From Russula earlei (Eukaryota; Basidiomycota; Agaricomycetes; Russulales; Russulaceae): 63,160 bases of DNA. A program made the position numbers and the translations under genes. Position 1 is the stretch's first letter; every line of letters begins with the position of its first letter. This document shows, in pieces, positions 1 to 12,024 of the stretch. Below the pieces are notes generated by a model. It was not told where the DNA came from. It saw only the letters and a list, made by a program, of their open reading frames with translations, and did not search any database. Where the stretch lies: NCBI GenBank assembly GCA_025769875.1, contig JAGFNK010000313.1, forward strand, positions 1 to 63,160, read 5' to 3'.

Positions 1-146
1 CCACTACAGTTATGTTGCAAATGGAAGAAAAAATCATGGCGTGATAGGCAGAGCAAAGTGGTACACACTTCAATCGAAAAGACGATCTTCAGGTTTGATT
101 GAGAGGCGAAATCCTCTGGTGTATGCCGCCTGAGGTGTGTTGGGAT

Positions 147-3065
147 CTAGGAAGGCCGAGAGGGAAGCGTTGACGCATGGCCTTGAGAGATGGAGATCAC
201 TTTCAGGGCTTTATCGCGGAATACCTCGTCGAATACTTCCATCGTGTTAGGAGGGTCCTGGAGTTCTCGTGCTGCGTCATCAATATGTGGACCTTCCTGT
301 CCTTCGAGCACATTGCCCGCCAATATCAGCAGTTCATCGGTAATGTAGCTTGGATAAGTTTCATTAGAGAAGGGACCGTGGTCGCGCAGAGCAAGATCGC
401 AGATGAGGTTGAGCAGGACGCATTGTGTCCCGCGTGAGTTCTTGTACGATGGCCAATCATGCGTGATGGCCTTCAAAGTTCCGACATAAAAGATCGGATG
501 CAACTTCTGTGAAGACAACCTCTGGAATGAGCGAAAGAAGAGTTCGACTGTGAAAGCAAGACCGCCGCCATCACGTAGATCTTGAAGACGGAATAATTGC
601 CGCTCCATCTGCGGTTCGCCATCTCGCTGGAAAAAATTCTTCGAAGGGAGGAGATATAAAGCATCAAATAGATCGCCATGTCCTTCAGCACTAGGATCAT
701 CGATGAAATCGCGAAATCTACGGCCAAGGGAACACAGTCCTTGAATACGATAATGGATGGAGGCAAGCTGTGGCATATTCCAAATATGGCCAGATCGACC
801 CGTTACAAGCTCAGAAAGTTTGGAAATCGAACCATCTCGATGATCGAATGATACGCCAGGTAGCCATCGGATCAAGTCATGTGTAGCGTTGTCTACCTTA
901 TGTTGGGTGGCAAGTACTTCTTGGTCGACTGGAAGTATAAAGTCGCATTCTTTATAGATGCGTTCCAGCTCCGAGAGCTGAAATTTATGCTTGCGCAAAA
1001 ACTCTTTTGCTTGGCCTTTCGAACATTCCTTGATTCTTTGATAGCTTCCTTTTTGACCAAAGAATGCCCAGTGCATATTCCATAGATTGCCCCACGCTGC
1101 TCTGAGCATCCTGCCAATCTCTTGGGCATTCTTAAGCGCACTGTCATCCAGACATCCAGCTCCTGAACCCTGGGCGAGCTTTGCCACAGCAGCACCTGCT
1201 TGGATCTGAACCTTTTCGTTGATCAGCATCCGTCGAATAATCACAAGCGACAGGCAAGTCCAATATGGGGCAAATGATGAGCCGGGTCCCATGTCCTTCT
1301 CTTCATACAATTCAGGGTAATAGCTTTCGGCGTAGCCAACCTCGTTGAGGAGTTCATGGATGTCTCCAAACCAGTCCAAGTCAGCATTGTTACAAAACAC
1401 AAGTGATGCTGTAGTTTCGACGCATGCGCGCTGGCGTCGACGCCATAAATCTTCGGTTGCAAAAGCGTGACGGTCATTACATGTATCGATTAGGTGCCGT
1501 ATGCGTTTGCTGAGCCCGTAGATCGCACTCTCTCTGCTGCGGTTGGAGAAGTTGGAGGAATGACGTGCCACTTGGGTCACCAACCAGCCAGTGGGAGCTC
1601 CTTCAAGACCTTCACGCTGCATCCCCATCGATCGCCTAATACGACCAAAGATATTGGGAGTGATGTTCACGCGTTGTGATGGTAGCATATGGGAAGGGGT
1701 GTCAATTCGAAGGTCCGTATCAATCCGGAGGTTTGACACAGGCTCGGTCGAGGTGGTGACTAAAGTGCCGTCATCGTGTGTTTCTGCGACTCCTCTCCAC
1801 ACTTCTACTCCCCACGCAGTGGTAAAAGAGCCTGGGATTGCCAAAACGAACGTCTCCATCTCGGTTTCCTCAGTAAAATTATCCACCAGGAACCGGATTG
1901 CGCGCACATCACGGCTTTTGCGCTCCTCGGTTTCTTCCATTGCCAATTGCATTTGCCCCGCTACCATGCTCGAACTCACAGGTCTCGATACTCCGCCTGA
2001 TGTTCGGTCCACATACATTCGTCCATACACGTTCTGGACGACATACCATATCAAGCCAGAGAATGACGTTTGATATGGCGACTGTGGATTGAATACCGGC
2101 GCAAACATGCTGAAGATGTAGAACGAGGCACAAATGCACATCGGAATGATTGTCGTGATGCTGACGGTCGTGTTGAGGTGCAGTAGGTAGTCCGCAAGAC
2201 CTATTAGGAATAGGAATAGGGAGATGTGGACAAGCCCAGGCACGGCTTCTGCTACCACGGGCATGTACCATTCCTCGGCGCCATCATACAGGTATTGTCG
2301 AATCCGTGCGCTCTTCAAAGGATGACTATATCGCTGGAAGACATGCATATAGTCCCGAACCCATTGTTGGACTGTCGTCGCAAGGAGCGCAGCAGACAGA
2401 CTGAATACAAGACTCATGAACCAGTAAACATTCACCCGTACGTCCGATGACGACGGGCTGAATGCAGGGTAGGGAGGCGGCGCAGTGGATGGGATAGAGA
2501 CCTGTGGAGCGATGGAGGAAAGTTGTTGAGAGACTTGGGCAAGCATTGCGACGGTTTGTTGTTGGTAGTACACCATTTGTTGTGAAGGGTCGACTTGCAA
2601 ACTTCGATTGCTCCCTGAGAGGAACGCAGTAAGGGCGGTAGAAAATAAGCCGGCCTATGGGACCAACAATCAGACGCACTGCACCACAGAGACAGGACGA
2701 GAAGAACTAACAAATAAGAGAACGCCATCCATGTCCTCCTTCAAGGTCTGGATCCTGGCCGAGTCATGACTCTTGGTTTCTTTCCCATAAAGCGACCATA
2801 AGGGATTGGCGCTGTCGTCAAAATCTCCGATGTGTCTTTGTTCCTGTCCTTGGTGAGTGTCTCTACCTTGAGTGTCATCAGGCCTGGGTAGACTATCTGA
2901 CTGTGATAGTTGGATGTTCCCTTGATGTTCATCAGTACCAGTCGGACCTTTTTCCTCATCCAAATCTTGGGTTGAGATTTCCTCGGCCACGTCCCCAACT
3001 TGGACTGAGGATGTAGCGAGGACAGGGCGACGTTCTCCGGTCTCAGGTGCTTCGATTGGAACCAT
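147..3065 (-). CDS. DUF6535 domain-containing membrane protein
   Basis: A two-exon gene. Exon 1 runs 3065-2712 and exon 2 2654-147, joined by a 57-bp GT-AG intron at 2655-2711 in phase 0. Splicing joins ...MDGVLLF to AGLFSTALTAFLS, which reconstitutes the typical start of the basidiomycete DUF6535 family (W-x2-Y ... D-V/L-LVFAGLFSA). The spliced protein is about 950 residues. Hydrophobic segments lie near residues 112-130, 194-214, 256-276 and 284-306, so four N-terminal membrane helices are likely, followed by a long, mostly soluble region. The ATG at 3065 precedes an acidic, low-complexity N-terminus of about 85 residues. The family is expanded in Agaricomycetes and its biochemical role is unknown; no catalytic motif is visible. 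No stop or frameshift was seen, so the gene looks intact. An upstream exon cannot be excluded. Confidence 0.85.
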
Positions 3066-3278
3066 GAGGACATCTCAAACAGAGGTGGAGGGAGAAAGGT
3101 AAACATAGAACACACCAGGGACTCTCTGGAGTTGTTCTTGGGCTTCCAGGTCGAGATCTGCCATCACAATCACAGGACCTGTTACTAGTGTTGAGCCGCA
3201 ATCGCGATGCAGTTGAGACGGAGCACAATTGAACGTCCGCCCGACCGAGTCTGTCGATCTGATGGATCGGCCTCACAT

Positions 3279-3500
3279 GCTGTGAGTTACTGATTCTCTA
3301 ACTATTCTTAGAATCAATCCAGTGTATTTAAGAGCGCTGTACATAAGAGTAGCACTAGTTTCTCGTGCAGAACTGAAGTGAGTACCTTCTCTTGCTTATT
3401 ATCGTACCCGTCCTTATCATACATATCACCTAGTATTATTTCTGGAAATAATATTAATTCGCCCTTTTCTTAAACTCAAGCTGCCAGCACATTACCCCCT
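3279..3500 (+). repeat. LTR/leader remnant of a Copia element
   Basis: This stretch precedes the gag ORF at 3501. It contains a block around a TATTTAAG box (about 3330-3360) that closely matches the block ahead of the second gag copy at about 17678-17730 (TACTTAAGAGCG versus TATTTAAGAGCG, then TTGTACATA/CTGTACATA and a further shared GAACTGAAGT...). The left LTR edge is not resolved, and the initiator-tRNA primer site seen in the second copy is missing here. Confidence 0.5.
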
Positions 3501-4148
3501 ATGATCGCTTTTACATTTCCACCCGGAGTTACGATTGAGACCTTCGATGGTTCTAATTGGCCTACATGGTCCTCTCTTATGCTCTCCATCTGCAAAATTA
3601 ACGGTTATTCGCATCACATCACCGAAGACCGGCCCCGCTCCCGCTCCGATGATGCGTCTTGGGACGATGAGGAGCAGGTTCTCCTCGGTGTCTTTGAACT
3701 ATACATTCGGAGGGACACATTGCTAGCGGTCTCGGACGACACAAAGTTCAAAACATGCAAAGAGAAATGGGTGGGATTGCAACGCGCATACGGACGCGTC
3801 GGGGCCTTGTTCGTGTTCAATACTTGGGTGGCCTTGACGGACACCGTGCTGGACGACACAAGTCCGATGCTCCCGCAATTACAAAGATTAAATGCCCTCC
3901 GGAACACGCTCGCAAGTCACGATGTGGCAATCGACGATCTGCAATTCAGTTTTGTCCTAATCACGGCGTTACCCTCTTCGTACTCGTCCGTTGCCACGAC
4001 TATTCTAGCCGGCAGCGCTCAGAATCTCTCCCCTCATAGGATCCAGGACAATATCATATATGAAGAAGGTCGTCGGGCCCGCCTCTCCGCATCCCTTATA
4101 AAGAAAAAGAAAAGGTCCAATTCACGACAGTCGGCTGGCCGTGTCTAG
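3501..4148 (+). pseudogene. Ty1/Copia gag fragment (UBN2-like), copy 1
   Basis: A 215-residue ORF that starts with the gag signature FDGSNWPTWSSLM and keeps the family pattern (W-x-DEEQVLLGVFELYIRRD, CKEKWVGLQRAYG, LPQLQRLNALRNTL, FVLITALPSSYSSVATTIL). It is a paralogue of the gag at 18139 in this window. The reading frame stops just after a basic stretch, before the zinc knuckle that follows in the second copy. A Mutator-like element begins 15 bp downstream, so protease, integrase and RT are absent. It is a dead fragment of the capsid gene, although the remaining ORF is open. Confidence 0.8.
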
Positions 4149-4162
4149 ACATGGTCGGCCAC

Positions 4163-4217
4163 AGTCTTTGACATTTCGCGGCGTGTTGAATTACCATAAA
4201 AGGCGATTGTGTTGGCA
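4163..4217. repeat. Left terminal inverted repeat of MULE copy 1
   Basis: Reads AGTCTTTGACATTTCGCGG at the outer end and continues into the core ACCATAAAAGGCGATTGT. The reverse complement of 6966-7025 matches it with scattered mismatches. The same terminal sequence occurs at 62134-62190. Confidence 0.9.
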
Positions 4218-4324
4218 AGAGAGTCGGGACTTCAATCACGCGTAAACGGATGTAATTTAGTTATATAAGTGGGTTAATAATAAGATAACTCCTTACCATT
4301 TTCCCCCTACCAAAAAAAAAAGAA

Positions 4325-6874
4325 ATGCAATCTCGTTTCCGATTGATTGGCGCGCCATCCGCATCATCCGCCCATTCCGGCCCGAGCGCCCCTTTTGCGA
4401 CACAATGTTTCCAGATCACTGCCAATTCTGGAAAGAGGGGAGGACTCAATTATGACCGGGAGCACGGCGGATACCCCATGGAATGGCCGACAGCAGCCGA
4501 TTTCGACGCGTGGCGCCAGCAAGAAGAATTGGCTCACTCAATTGAATTGATTCCATCGAGCACCAAGCATGGGCAGGGATGGACAAAGAAGGTTTTCGTC
4601 TGCTCCCACCAACTATCCGGGGGAGCTTCGAGTTATGTAAAGAAGCACCCCGATCGCACACGGAGATCCGAGATCAAGAAGACGGGTTGCTGTTGCCGAA
4701 TAGTCATCAAGTCTTACGCGGACGCGCCTACCATTCTTGGACAATATGCAAGCGAGCATTCCCATGAAATCGGAATTGCTAATCTCGCTTACACACGAAT
4801 GTCACGCGTAGCGCGTGATAAAATTAAATTCATGCTGTCAAAGAAGGTTGATCCACGGGAAATAGTAAGTGCCTGTATTGAATTTATTTTATTTTTATTC
4901 GCTAACTTAATAATGGAAAGGTACGCGATATTCAGGATTCATCGCCCGATGGCAGCCGAGACCGATTCATCTCGCTCCGGGATGTAAGCCGCATGGCCCG
5001 GGAAATGGAAGATGAGATTATCAGGCTGCATCCAGAGGATGCTATCTCCACCAGGCTCTGGTTGGACAGGTTTACAGATGAAAAAACAAATGTTTTTTAC
5101 AAAGACAGGGTGCACAGTGCCCCATCTCAATCAAATCTGCAGGAGGATGCATATGTATTATGCATCCAGACCCCTTTCCAAATGGAGGCATTCCACCGCC
5201 TCGGGAATGGCTTCATCGGTATCGATGCAACTCATAATATTACTCAATATCCGGACTTCTTATTATTTACCATGATCGCGCGCGATCACTGGGGACATGG
5301 TGCATAATATTTACTAAATGTCAATTTAGCGCGCTTACCCTTTCCGGATAGGTGTGCCTGTTGCCTGGATGCTGGCATCCAATGGAACAAAGGACACAAT
5401 ATCCTTTTTTGTCCATTGGGTCAGGGATGCCAGTCCGGCTGTCCGGCCGTCTATTATTATGACAGATCGTGATGCCGCGCAGATTGCCGCCCTCAAGATC
5501 GCCTATCCGGGAAGTCGGATATGGGATATGGCTTTGCAAGTGGCACGTGTTGCGCGCGATGCGATCACACTTCCATGCTAACAATTTTCCTGATCTGTGG
5601 GATAAGATCAAGAGATGGGTACATACAGATGATCAGGCCGACTTTCTACAAATCTGGGAGGAGATCTCCACTGATCCTCAGGTTCCAGAAACTTTTGTGA
5701 ACTATCTTGGGTCCCAATGGATGCCTGTGGTGCATATGTGGTCCATGGTTTACCGGAAAAATTGACATATCTTTGAGGAAGGGGACACCAACATGTTGAT
5801 CGAAGCGTATGTGATCCTCCCGATCTAAAGATAAGATGACTCAATCTTTTTAGATATCATCATGTCCTCAAATCACATTGGCTCGACGGCAAGCGCAATC
5901 GGCGGATCGATCGAATATTATTTGTTCTAGTGCGTCGCATGGTGCCGTATTACCAAAACAGGCACGAACGGCAGAACGTCGGGCTCGATGGTCGGGACCT
6001 GGCAGCTGACAGGCGTCATATAATTTTCACCTGTGCTGAGAGCATCTCACAAGATTTGATCTTGCAATTCGATGAGATCTGCTTTCACGTCGCTTCACAG
6101 TCCCGTTCCGGCGCGTTTTACTCAATCGATCTGATGAAGTCAACTTGTGATTGCACAGATTATCCCCGGATTAGATTCTGCAAACACATTGCAGCAATCT
6201 ACATCCACTTTCCCTACCTCTGTCCTGAGGGGAGCACACAAAAGGAAAGTGCAAATAAATCACCTGACCCCCCATCCCCATCATCTTCTTCATCCACACC
6301 AAGGGAGAGCCTAGTATCTCTCTCACAGGAGATCATATCATTATCGCGCGATCTCACATCTAGGCTTGAAAACGCTAATCAAACAGCAGAGATCGTTGAG
6401 GCCACGCGGGCCGCCAAATACAGTTTGGCAGCCGCAATCAATTTAATTCAAGGCTCCAAGGTCTTACCTGATAAGGAAGTGATCGCGCCCAATCAGAAAA
6501 CGTGGACGGAGACAGCCGAGCGTATGGGTGTCAAACTCAAACGGGGCCCAAAACAACGGACCAGTCTCCCCGACGCGCGGGGATTGACAGCGCGAAGCAT
6601 CGGTGTCGCTAAGGGAAAGTGCCGCCGTGTTCACGATGATCCGTACGCCGGGGGCGAACGGTCGGGCAAGCGCGCCAAGCCCGATGCAACATCTGCCGCC
6701 GCGAATGCGCGCACGCATGCCCTCGGGGAACCGTCGTCCCTCCCTCGGAACCCCCCTCCCTCCGATGCCGCCGCCTCCCTTGCACCAGGTCCCTTCGGAC
6801 TCACACCGCTGCCTCTAACGGCCTCAACTGTTGCTGTTCCTTACAATACAAAATCTTTTTTTGTATCAATTTAA
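4325..6874 (+). pseudogene. MULE transposase (DDE domain + SWIM zinc finger), inactivated
   Basis: A DNA transposase in four exons: 4325-4864, 4921-5299, 5352-5806 and 5854-6874. The GT-AG introns are 4865-4920, 5300-5351 and 5807-5853, and each restores family-like sequence. A FAR1/WRKY-like basic N-terminus is followed by the MULE catalytic core: GIDATHN (first Asp), MTDRDAAQ (second Asp), then LCKWHVLRAM. A SWIM finger CDCTDYPRIRFCKH lies in exon 4, followed by a basic, Pro/Ser-rich tail. Two lesions make it non-autonomous. One is a +1 shift near 5520, between PGSRIW and LCKWHV. The other is an in-frame TGA at 5763-5765 where the family has Arg (CGA to TGA). Copy 2 (62285-63160) preserves the SWIM half in one frame. 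Confidence 0.85.
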
Positions 6875-6965
6875 TTTATTTGTCTAATAGCTAATAAATA
6901 AGTCATTAAATATGTAATTGAGAAAATGATTTGGTGACATTTAAATGCATAATTGATGTACCGAT

Positions 6966-7025
6966 TCTCTTGCCAACAAAATTGCCTTTTATGGTAACTC
7001 AACCCACCGCGAAAAGAACGCAACT
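6966..7025. repeat. Right terminal inverted repeat of MULE copy 1
   Basis: Inverted partner of 4163-4217. Its outermost bases, read inward on the minus strand, are AGTTGCGTTCTTTTCGCGG. It is directly followed by the second copy of the 9-bp duplication GTCGGCCAC. Confidence 0.9.
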
Positions 7026-7034
7026 GTCGGCCAC

Positions 7035-7413
7035 GGTGACGAATGACAAATGCTAGGACGGTTGAACTAGGACGGTTAGAACCGCATGTACCGCACTCTC
7101 GAAACCTAGGAGGCGCCGTTCATGTATCAATGCTTGTATCATAACGTCATTTTTCGATTGAAGAGTCAGGATGCCTTGAACATATGTTTTGTCGAAATAC
7201 CACAGGGATCAGGCACGGACGTGTTTTTGGCTCAACGTTCGCTCTGCTGCTCGGAGTTTCCCACAAGGTAGGATTCGCTTTCCCGAAACCCGTTCGTTCC
7301 TTGAGCAGTGGGTGGCTGTGAATGAGGAATGCAATTCGACAAGGGGGTTGAGCATACGCTCGCTAGTGCTAGTGGACCACACCAGGAAGAGTACCCCTCG
7401 CGGGCGCGTCCGT
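7035..7413. other. Non-coding stretch between MULE copy 1 and NOP58 remnant
   Basis: No supported gene. It contains a short direct repeat CTAGGACGGTT at about 7051-7080 and otherwise nothing recognised. Confidence 0.4.
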
Positions 7414-9465
7414 CTATTCCTCTGCTTTGTTTTTCCTCTTTTTGGACGAGGCCTCCCTTTCTGCCTTGCCAGCTTTGGCTGCCTTTTCTGCCTTCCTCGC
7501 CTGCTTCCGCGCTTTGCGCTCGGCTTCCGTCTCGACTCCTTCCTAAGATCGGAGGATCAGAAATCATTCCGGTACTTGTTCCGCAATCAAAAGGGGAGCC
7601 ACGCACCACGGTAACCGCACCATCTTCCACAGCAGCCACCACATCGCTCTTCCGCCGTTTATGTTTCTCGTCCGAACCCTCTTTCCCGTCCACCTCCATC
7701 GCGTCCACATCCGCATCATCGTCGACCGTAATCTCCGCCGCCGCCTTGTCCTTTTCCGCCTGCTTTGTCGCACGTCGCTCCTCCTTTGCGCGCTGCTTCT
7801 CCTCCTGCACGCACAAGGTCGCTTTCACGGCCGACAGGATCGGCTCGCGCTGCGTGCTGACCAGCCCCAATGCATTTGCAGCTGGACTTTAGGTGGACAC
7901 AGCGGGATCAAGCTTGATCTGATGGGGTCCCGTGGCAAAGCGTCGCTGTCCGCCTCCAGAGCACGCAGGCGAGCTTCCAATCGAGCACGGTTTTCCAAAC
8001 CAATTGAGGGTGCACTTGGCGTCGGCTTTTCATCTGCGTCCGTGAGCGCATCCACGCGCACGGAGAGCGCCGTCTTTGTTGCGACCATACGCGCCATCTG
8101 CCGTATAGATTGGCTTGGTCCTTCCAAACGCGATGGGAAACTGAACCCGCACCTTTCCTTTCAAACTTGGGTGGCGCTTGGCCGACAAGGGAGGCGTGGT
8201 ATATTGATCCGTATTTTGGTGTGTCGTGTTTGGTCTTGAGGGCACGAAAAAGTGCCTTTTCGGCACCGAGTATTTGCACCGTACTCGCTGGATGCTTTGC
8301 TAAGTTCAGCAAAGATCCCGCGTGGGAGATTTAACCGCGCGCCGACTAGCTCGCCAACGATGGCGGTAAGGTTACGCGCGATCGCAACCATGCGATTACG
8401 CAAATACTCTGATAGTTGTGCGCGATATTCTGAGATGGAGATAACCTGATCACAGAGAGCATGGCATTGTGCGAGGTCTGATTCTGATATTTCGGTACCC
8501 ATAGATATTTCTGTGGCCGCCTTGATTGCAGCTTCCAGTTCTTCTGGAAGGACCGCCGCGAAATCGGTCTTGATAGCGTATGAACTGAAGCCTGCGTCGC
8601 TGTGAGATGGAGCGAAGCGGAAGTAAGAACAATCCGGATACCCATCAGTTTCAAAACTTTGGCATATGCCAGGTTGTCTGATGAAATGCCAGCCGTACCA
8701 TTCCCATCCACATCAACAAGCTGACTCTGGCTGAATCCAGCTCAAGGGAAAACCTTCACGCGCATCGCATAAATGTTTATTCCCTTGTCGAGATCATCGA
8801 GTAACGCGATGACTTGAATGACGATGGTGTCGACCTTATCCGGCGAGAGCTTTAATTTGAACCTAACCAAGTTCAGTTGTCGTTCGCCAGCATGCGATGG
8901 TATATGTACCTAGATAGCGAATGGCTGAGGCCGAGACTCATCGTCGCGAAGTCTTTCGGATCGAGGCCATTCAACAGAGCACCCAACTGGCTGCGAATTT
9001 CACGGAAGAGATCGAGGGTGTCGAGGTCCGTGATCACCTTTGACTCCCAGTTATTTATGGATTGGGCGCGCTGAACGGGACGACGTCAGGAGGTGAATAC
9101 GATGAGACGAAGGAAAGCGCGCCAAGTCTTGGATCCACTATGACCAATTCCTCCTTGTTCTTGCCTTTTTCCACGATGACCTTGTTCAGGAACTCCTTGC
9201 GGCCCTTGCCAAGCTTCCCCTCCTGGATCGAAGTGATTTCCTCGACGGCGGTCGCAGTCGACGTGAATCGGTGTAAGGATTTCAATTTTAGCCTATACCG
9301 ACGGGAAGAATCACGCCTCTCGGGTAATAAAAACCTGGCACCGCACAGCTCGATGGCCCTCTCAGGCGTATCGAATTCCTGGCACAGGTTCGGGACGGTG
9401 AGCTTTGCCGAGTCAGTTGACTTGAAGAGGGCAAAGCCCATTGCAGTCTCGTATAATACAAGCAT
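7414..9465 (-). pseudogene. NOP58: NOP58 (box C/D snoRNP core protein), apparently decayed
   Basis: Homologous along its whole length to the nucleolar box C/D snoRNP protein Nop58. Exon 1 (9465-9347) starts MLVLYETAMGFALFKSTDSA, the NOP5NT start. The intron 9293-9346 joins ERAIEL to LKLKSLHRFTSTATAVEEI. Later blocks are LNGLDPKDFATMSLGLSHSLS, intron 8863-8909, [19 protein letters not shown], the NOSIC block [51 protein letters not shown] and a Lys/Glu-rich tail ending at TAG 7414-7416. Damage: the residues between EWYGWHF and DNLAYAKV are deleted and the frame changes. The splice acceptor before EWYGWHF has lost its AG. There is a 1-bp shift near 8335 between VGELVGAR and [12 protein letters not shown]. 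The intron after VIVDPRL lacks an obvious donor. It is either a pseudogene or a gene with several assembly errors. Confidence 0.8.
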
Positions 9466-9666
9466 GATGGGCAAGGCATGACCGCGTAAACTCGATGCGA
9501 CTGAAAATGAAAGTCAGGGATGTGCGGCTCGGGTTCATAAACTGCAATGCCGGCGCCGGCAACCCTATTGCATCCGCTCCTGATCGTACACTTTCGTAAC
9601 ACTTCAAACAAACTGAATACAGCACTTAAACTAACACCCTCCAACCTGGCCTTCTACCGGACAACT

Positions 9667-12024
9667 TCAAGCTCGCCCTCCTCCCACTTGACCCCCTCCA
9701 GCTACAACAGGTCCCGAGGTGGCCCTCTCCAACTCCCTTGCATACAAACCCTTGACGAACTGCGCCTCAGCACGCTTCTCATCGCTGAATACCAAGCTCC
9801 CTCCATATGTCTTATTGAAAAAGGGAACCCAAGGGGGAAAGTCCAAGAGAAGGATTTCTTTCACCACCCGCTCTGCCGAATCCAATGCCCCGGCGACCCA
9901 CGCATGGTGGTGACTGGCCACCTCACCCGCAAAGTGGAACCGGCCGTAAGAAGCTGGCTGCACGATACTAGGGAACAGGAGGCGGAATTGTCCTGGTTTG
10001 AAGAACGCGAATGCGCCCATCGTGTACGGGTTGTGATACCAATCGTAGGGATGGTAGTCCAGCGTATCGGCGCGAAGGACCCTCTCATCTACCCCATGAA
10101 TCGTGGCAATGTCCGCATAGATCTGGTCCAGGAGTATCTTCTCCGACCACGGCGGGTCGCGGCCTGGGACAAGTTGCTGGGACCAGTCAGGGTTCTGAAT
10201 GAGGGCACCGAAGCGGGAAGCGTCTTGCTGCCTGCGTGGAATGGTCCGCTCAGCATTATGCGGACGCAAAACGAGATGGCGCAAGGAAATCCACGCACCA
10301 ATTATACGTGGCCATTAATACACCAGGGCCACTCTCGCCCAACCCATAGCTAGGGTATACCGCCACTCGGATCGGTCTGTCCGTATAGCTGGAGCCTCCG
10401 AACTGTTTTTGACCATTCTGCTCCCACCAGCGAGTCTTGAACTTGATCCCCACTTTGGTCGCCGGGCCGTAGGCGAGGGTGCGGATTGCCTGGCGTTGCC
10501 AATAACTCATAAACACATCTTCCGTGTTGATAGTGCGAAGGGCGGCAAACGAGGCGGTGGAAACCACATGGCAAAAGTATTCATCTCCCTGTCCCTCGAC
10601 GCTCACCTTCATGAAGGGAAAACGTGGCCAAGGGGGTGTCCGATGGGGCAGATCGGGGAAAACGTCGGCTGGGTATACATAAACCTGTTCGACGGACGTG
10701 ACGCGTTGACCGTATGACGGCTGGGTGCTCAAGTTGGCGAGAAACCCGTCGATCATAACCCTGCTGCCGCCTTCGAGGCACCACCACTTGACGCCGCCCG
10801 TGGCCTCCTGCGTGGGATCGTCAAATTCGAGACTCTCAAGGACGGTCTAGAAGTCAAATTGAGTGCAACGTCAGCCTGCCGTATGAGGATACACACTTCG
10901 GAGAAGGCCCGATCATAACCGCCAGTCCCGCCATCTCTGGTCTCCATCCACTGTACGACAGACAACGGATAGTTCGGATAGTTCGGGGCCTCTCGTGTCA
11001 GGTACGATCTGGTTGAAGCCCAGTCATACGTCATAAGATTTTGCCACCCTTGTTTGAAGTTCTTGATGAGGGGTTCTCGAAATGGGTCCAAGGCTTCGTT
11101 AATGCATGCTTGCAGCCCATAAACGGTCCTTCCCCACGGGTCCCTGTATACCTTATCCGTATATTGTTGTGGTATCTGCTGTCCGGTGAGCTGATGATGG
11201 ATAGATGAGACGAACGGCAGCCCACATCATCAAGGAAGTGATTGCCTTGGGTTTTAGCGGCCGCCGCGGTGGTCTGGATTCCTATGCAACATCCGTCACC
11301 CAGGACCACCTCACACACATCCAGCACTCACCATTGAAAATCAGGAAGTTGTCGTCTTGTGAAAAGACATACGGGATCAAGTTTCGTGACACGCCAAGCT
11401 GCTTGAACAATTCGAACGTCCTCTTGTTCGCATTATTATTGGGAAACCGCATGGCGCCAACGTCATAATAGTCGTGCCTCCCCTGAGGATCATTCGGAGG
11501 TTTCGAGGCAAATTGATAGGTAAAGATCCGGCCACCGGGGCGCTCGCTCGCCTCGAAGATCTTATATGGGATGCTTAAGCTTTGCAAAAGCATCGCGGTG
11601 CGCAGGCCTGCCACGCCAGCGCCAATGATGGCCACTTTGTACCAAGGTGGGATTACTGGGAAGAGATTTATCGTCCCTTGGGGGCTTTTCAGTACGACGA
11701 CGGTTGTCCAAGTCGACCACGCTTTTCCAGGAAGCTCCAGGTGGCGGCGGAAAGAGCGGTGGCGGGATCTGGGACGTATCAGCACCATGCACGTATCCTT
11801 GTGCACCAGACTGGGGCTGATCAGGACCCTGCGGGGAAGCTGCGATGTCATACTGAGGGAGGGTCTGTAGGAATTTGCCGTCATCGACTTGGATCGGCGG
11901 GTTCTTGGAGTCGAGGTCGTCAAGGGCCTCGTTGACAACGGACTGGGCGATCTTGATGCGTACGTCTGAACCGTCCTGCCATGGCAGATGTGGCGGTGAG
12001 ATGATGTCGGGGTGACATTGCACA
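9667..12024 (-). CDS. FAD-dependent L-amino-acid oxidase / flavin amine oxidase
   Basis: A multi-exon gene for a flavin oxidase that would deaminate amino acids or amines to oxo products with H2O2. The N-terminal exon carries KIAQSVVNEALDDLDSKNPP and HGADTSQIPPPLFPPPPGA, a leader typical of basidiomycete L-amino-acid oxidases. An intron at about 11656-11702 joins DLDN to IPPWYKVAIIGAGVAGLRTA, the Rossmann GxGxxG FAD site, followed by EASERPGGRI. Further introns are about 11191-11314, 10847-10896 (joins AFSE to TVLESLEFDDP) and 10232-10298 (joins MATYNW to QQDASRFGALIQ). The C-terminal FAD motif is YGRFHFAGEVASHHHAW, and the stop is at 9667-9669. Every junction stays in frame. The start is not settled: no ATG opens the first exon in frame, so a short upstream exon is likely. 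A TATATAAAG box lies at about 12029-12037 on this strand. Confidence 0.8.

Larger units (their letters stand above)
4154..7034 (+). mobile_element. Mutator-like DNA transposon, copy 1 (with target duplication)
   Basis: The element proper is 4163-7025 (2863 bp). It is flanked by an exact 9-bp target-site duplication, GTCGGCCAC, at 4154-4162 and 7026-7034; 9 bp is diagnostic of Mutator-like transposition. The termini are imperfect inverted repeats of about 55-60 bp (AGTCTTTGACATTTCGCGG on the left, AGTTGCGTTCTTTTCGCGG on the right read inward), including the shared core ACCATAAAAGGC. It holds one intron-containing transposase gene. The target is the copia remnant at 3.3-4.15 kb. A second copy of the family, in the opposite orientation, starts at 62134. 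Confidence 0.93.

Noticed and set aside
7329..7892. 187-codon plus-strand ORF
   Set aside because: Antisense shadow of the NOP58 C-terminal coding sequence, whose exons and splice sites are coherent on the minus strand.
9547..10353. 268-codon plus-strand ORF
   Set aside because: Antisense to the amine oxidase C-terminal exons; no domain.
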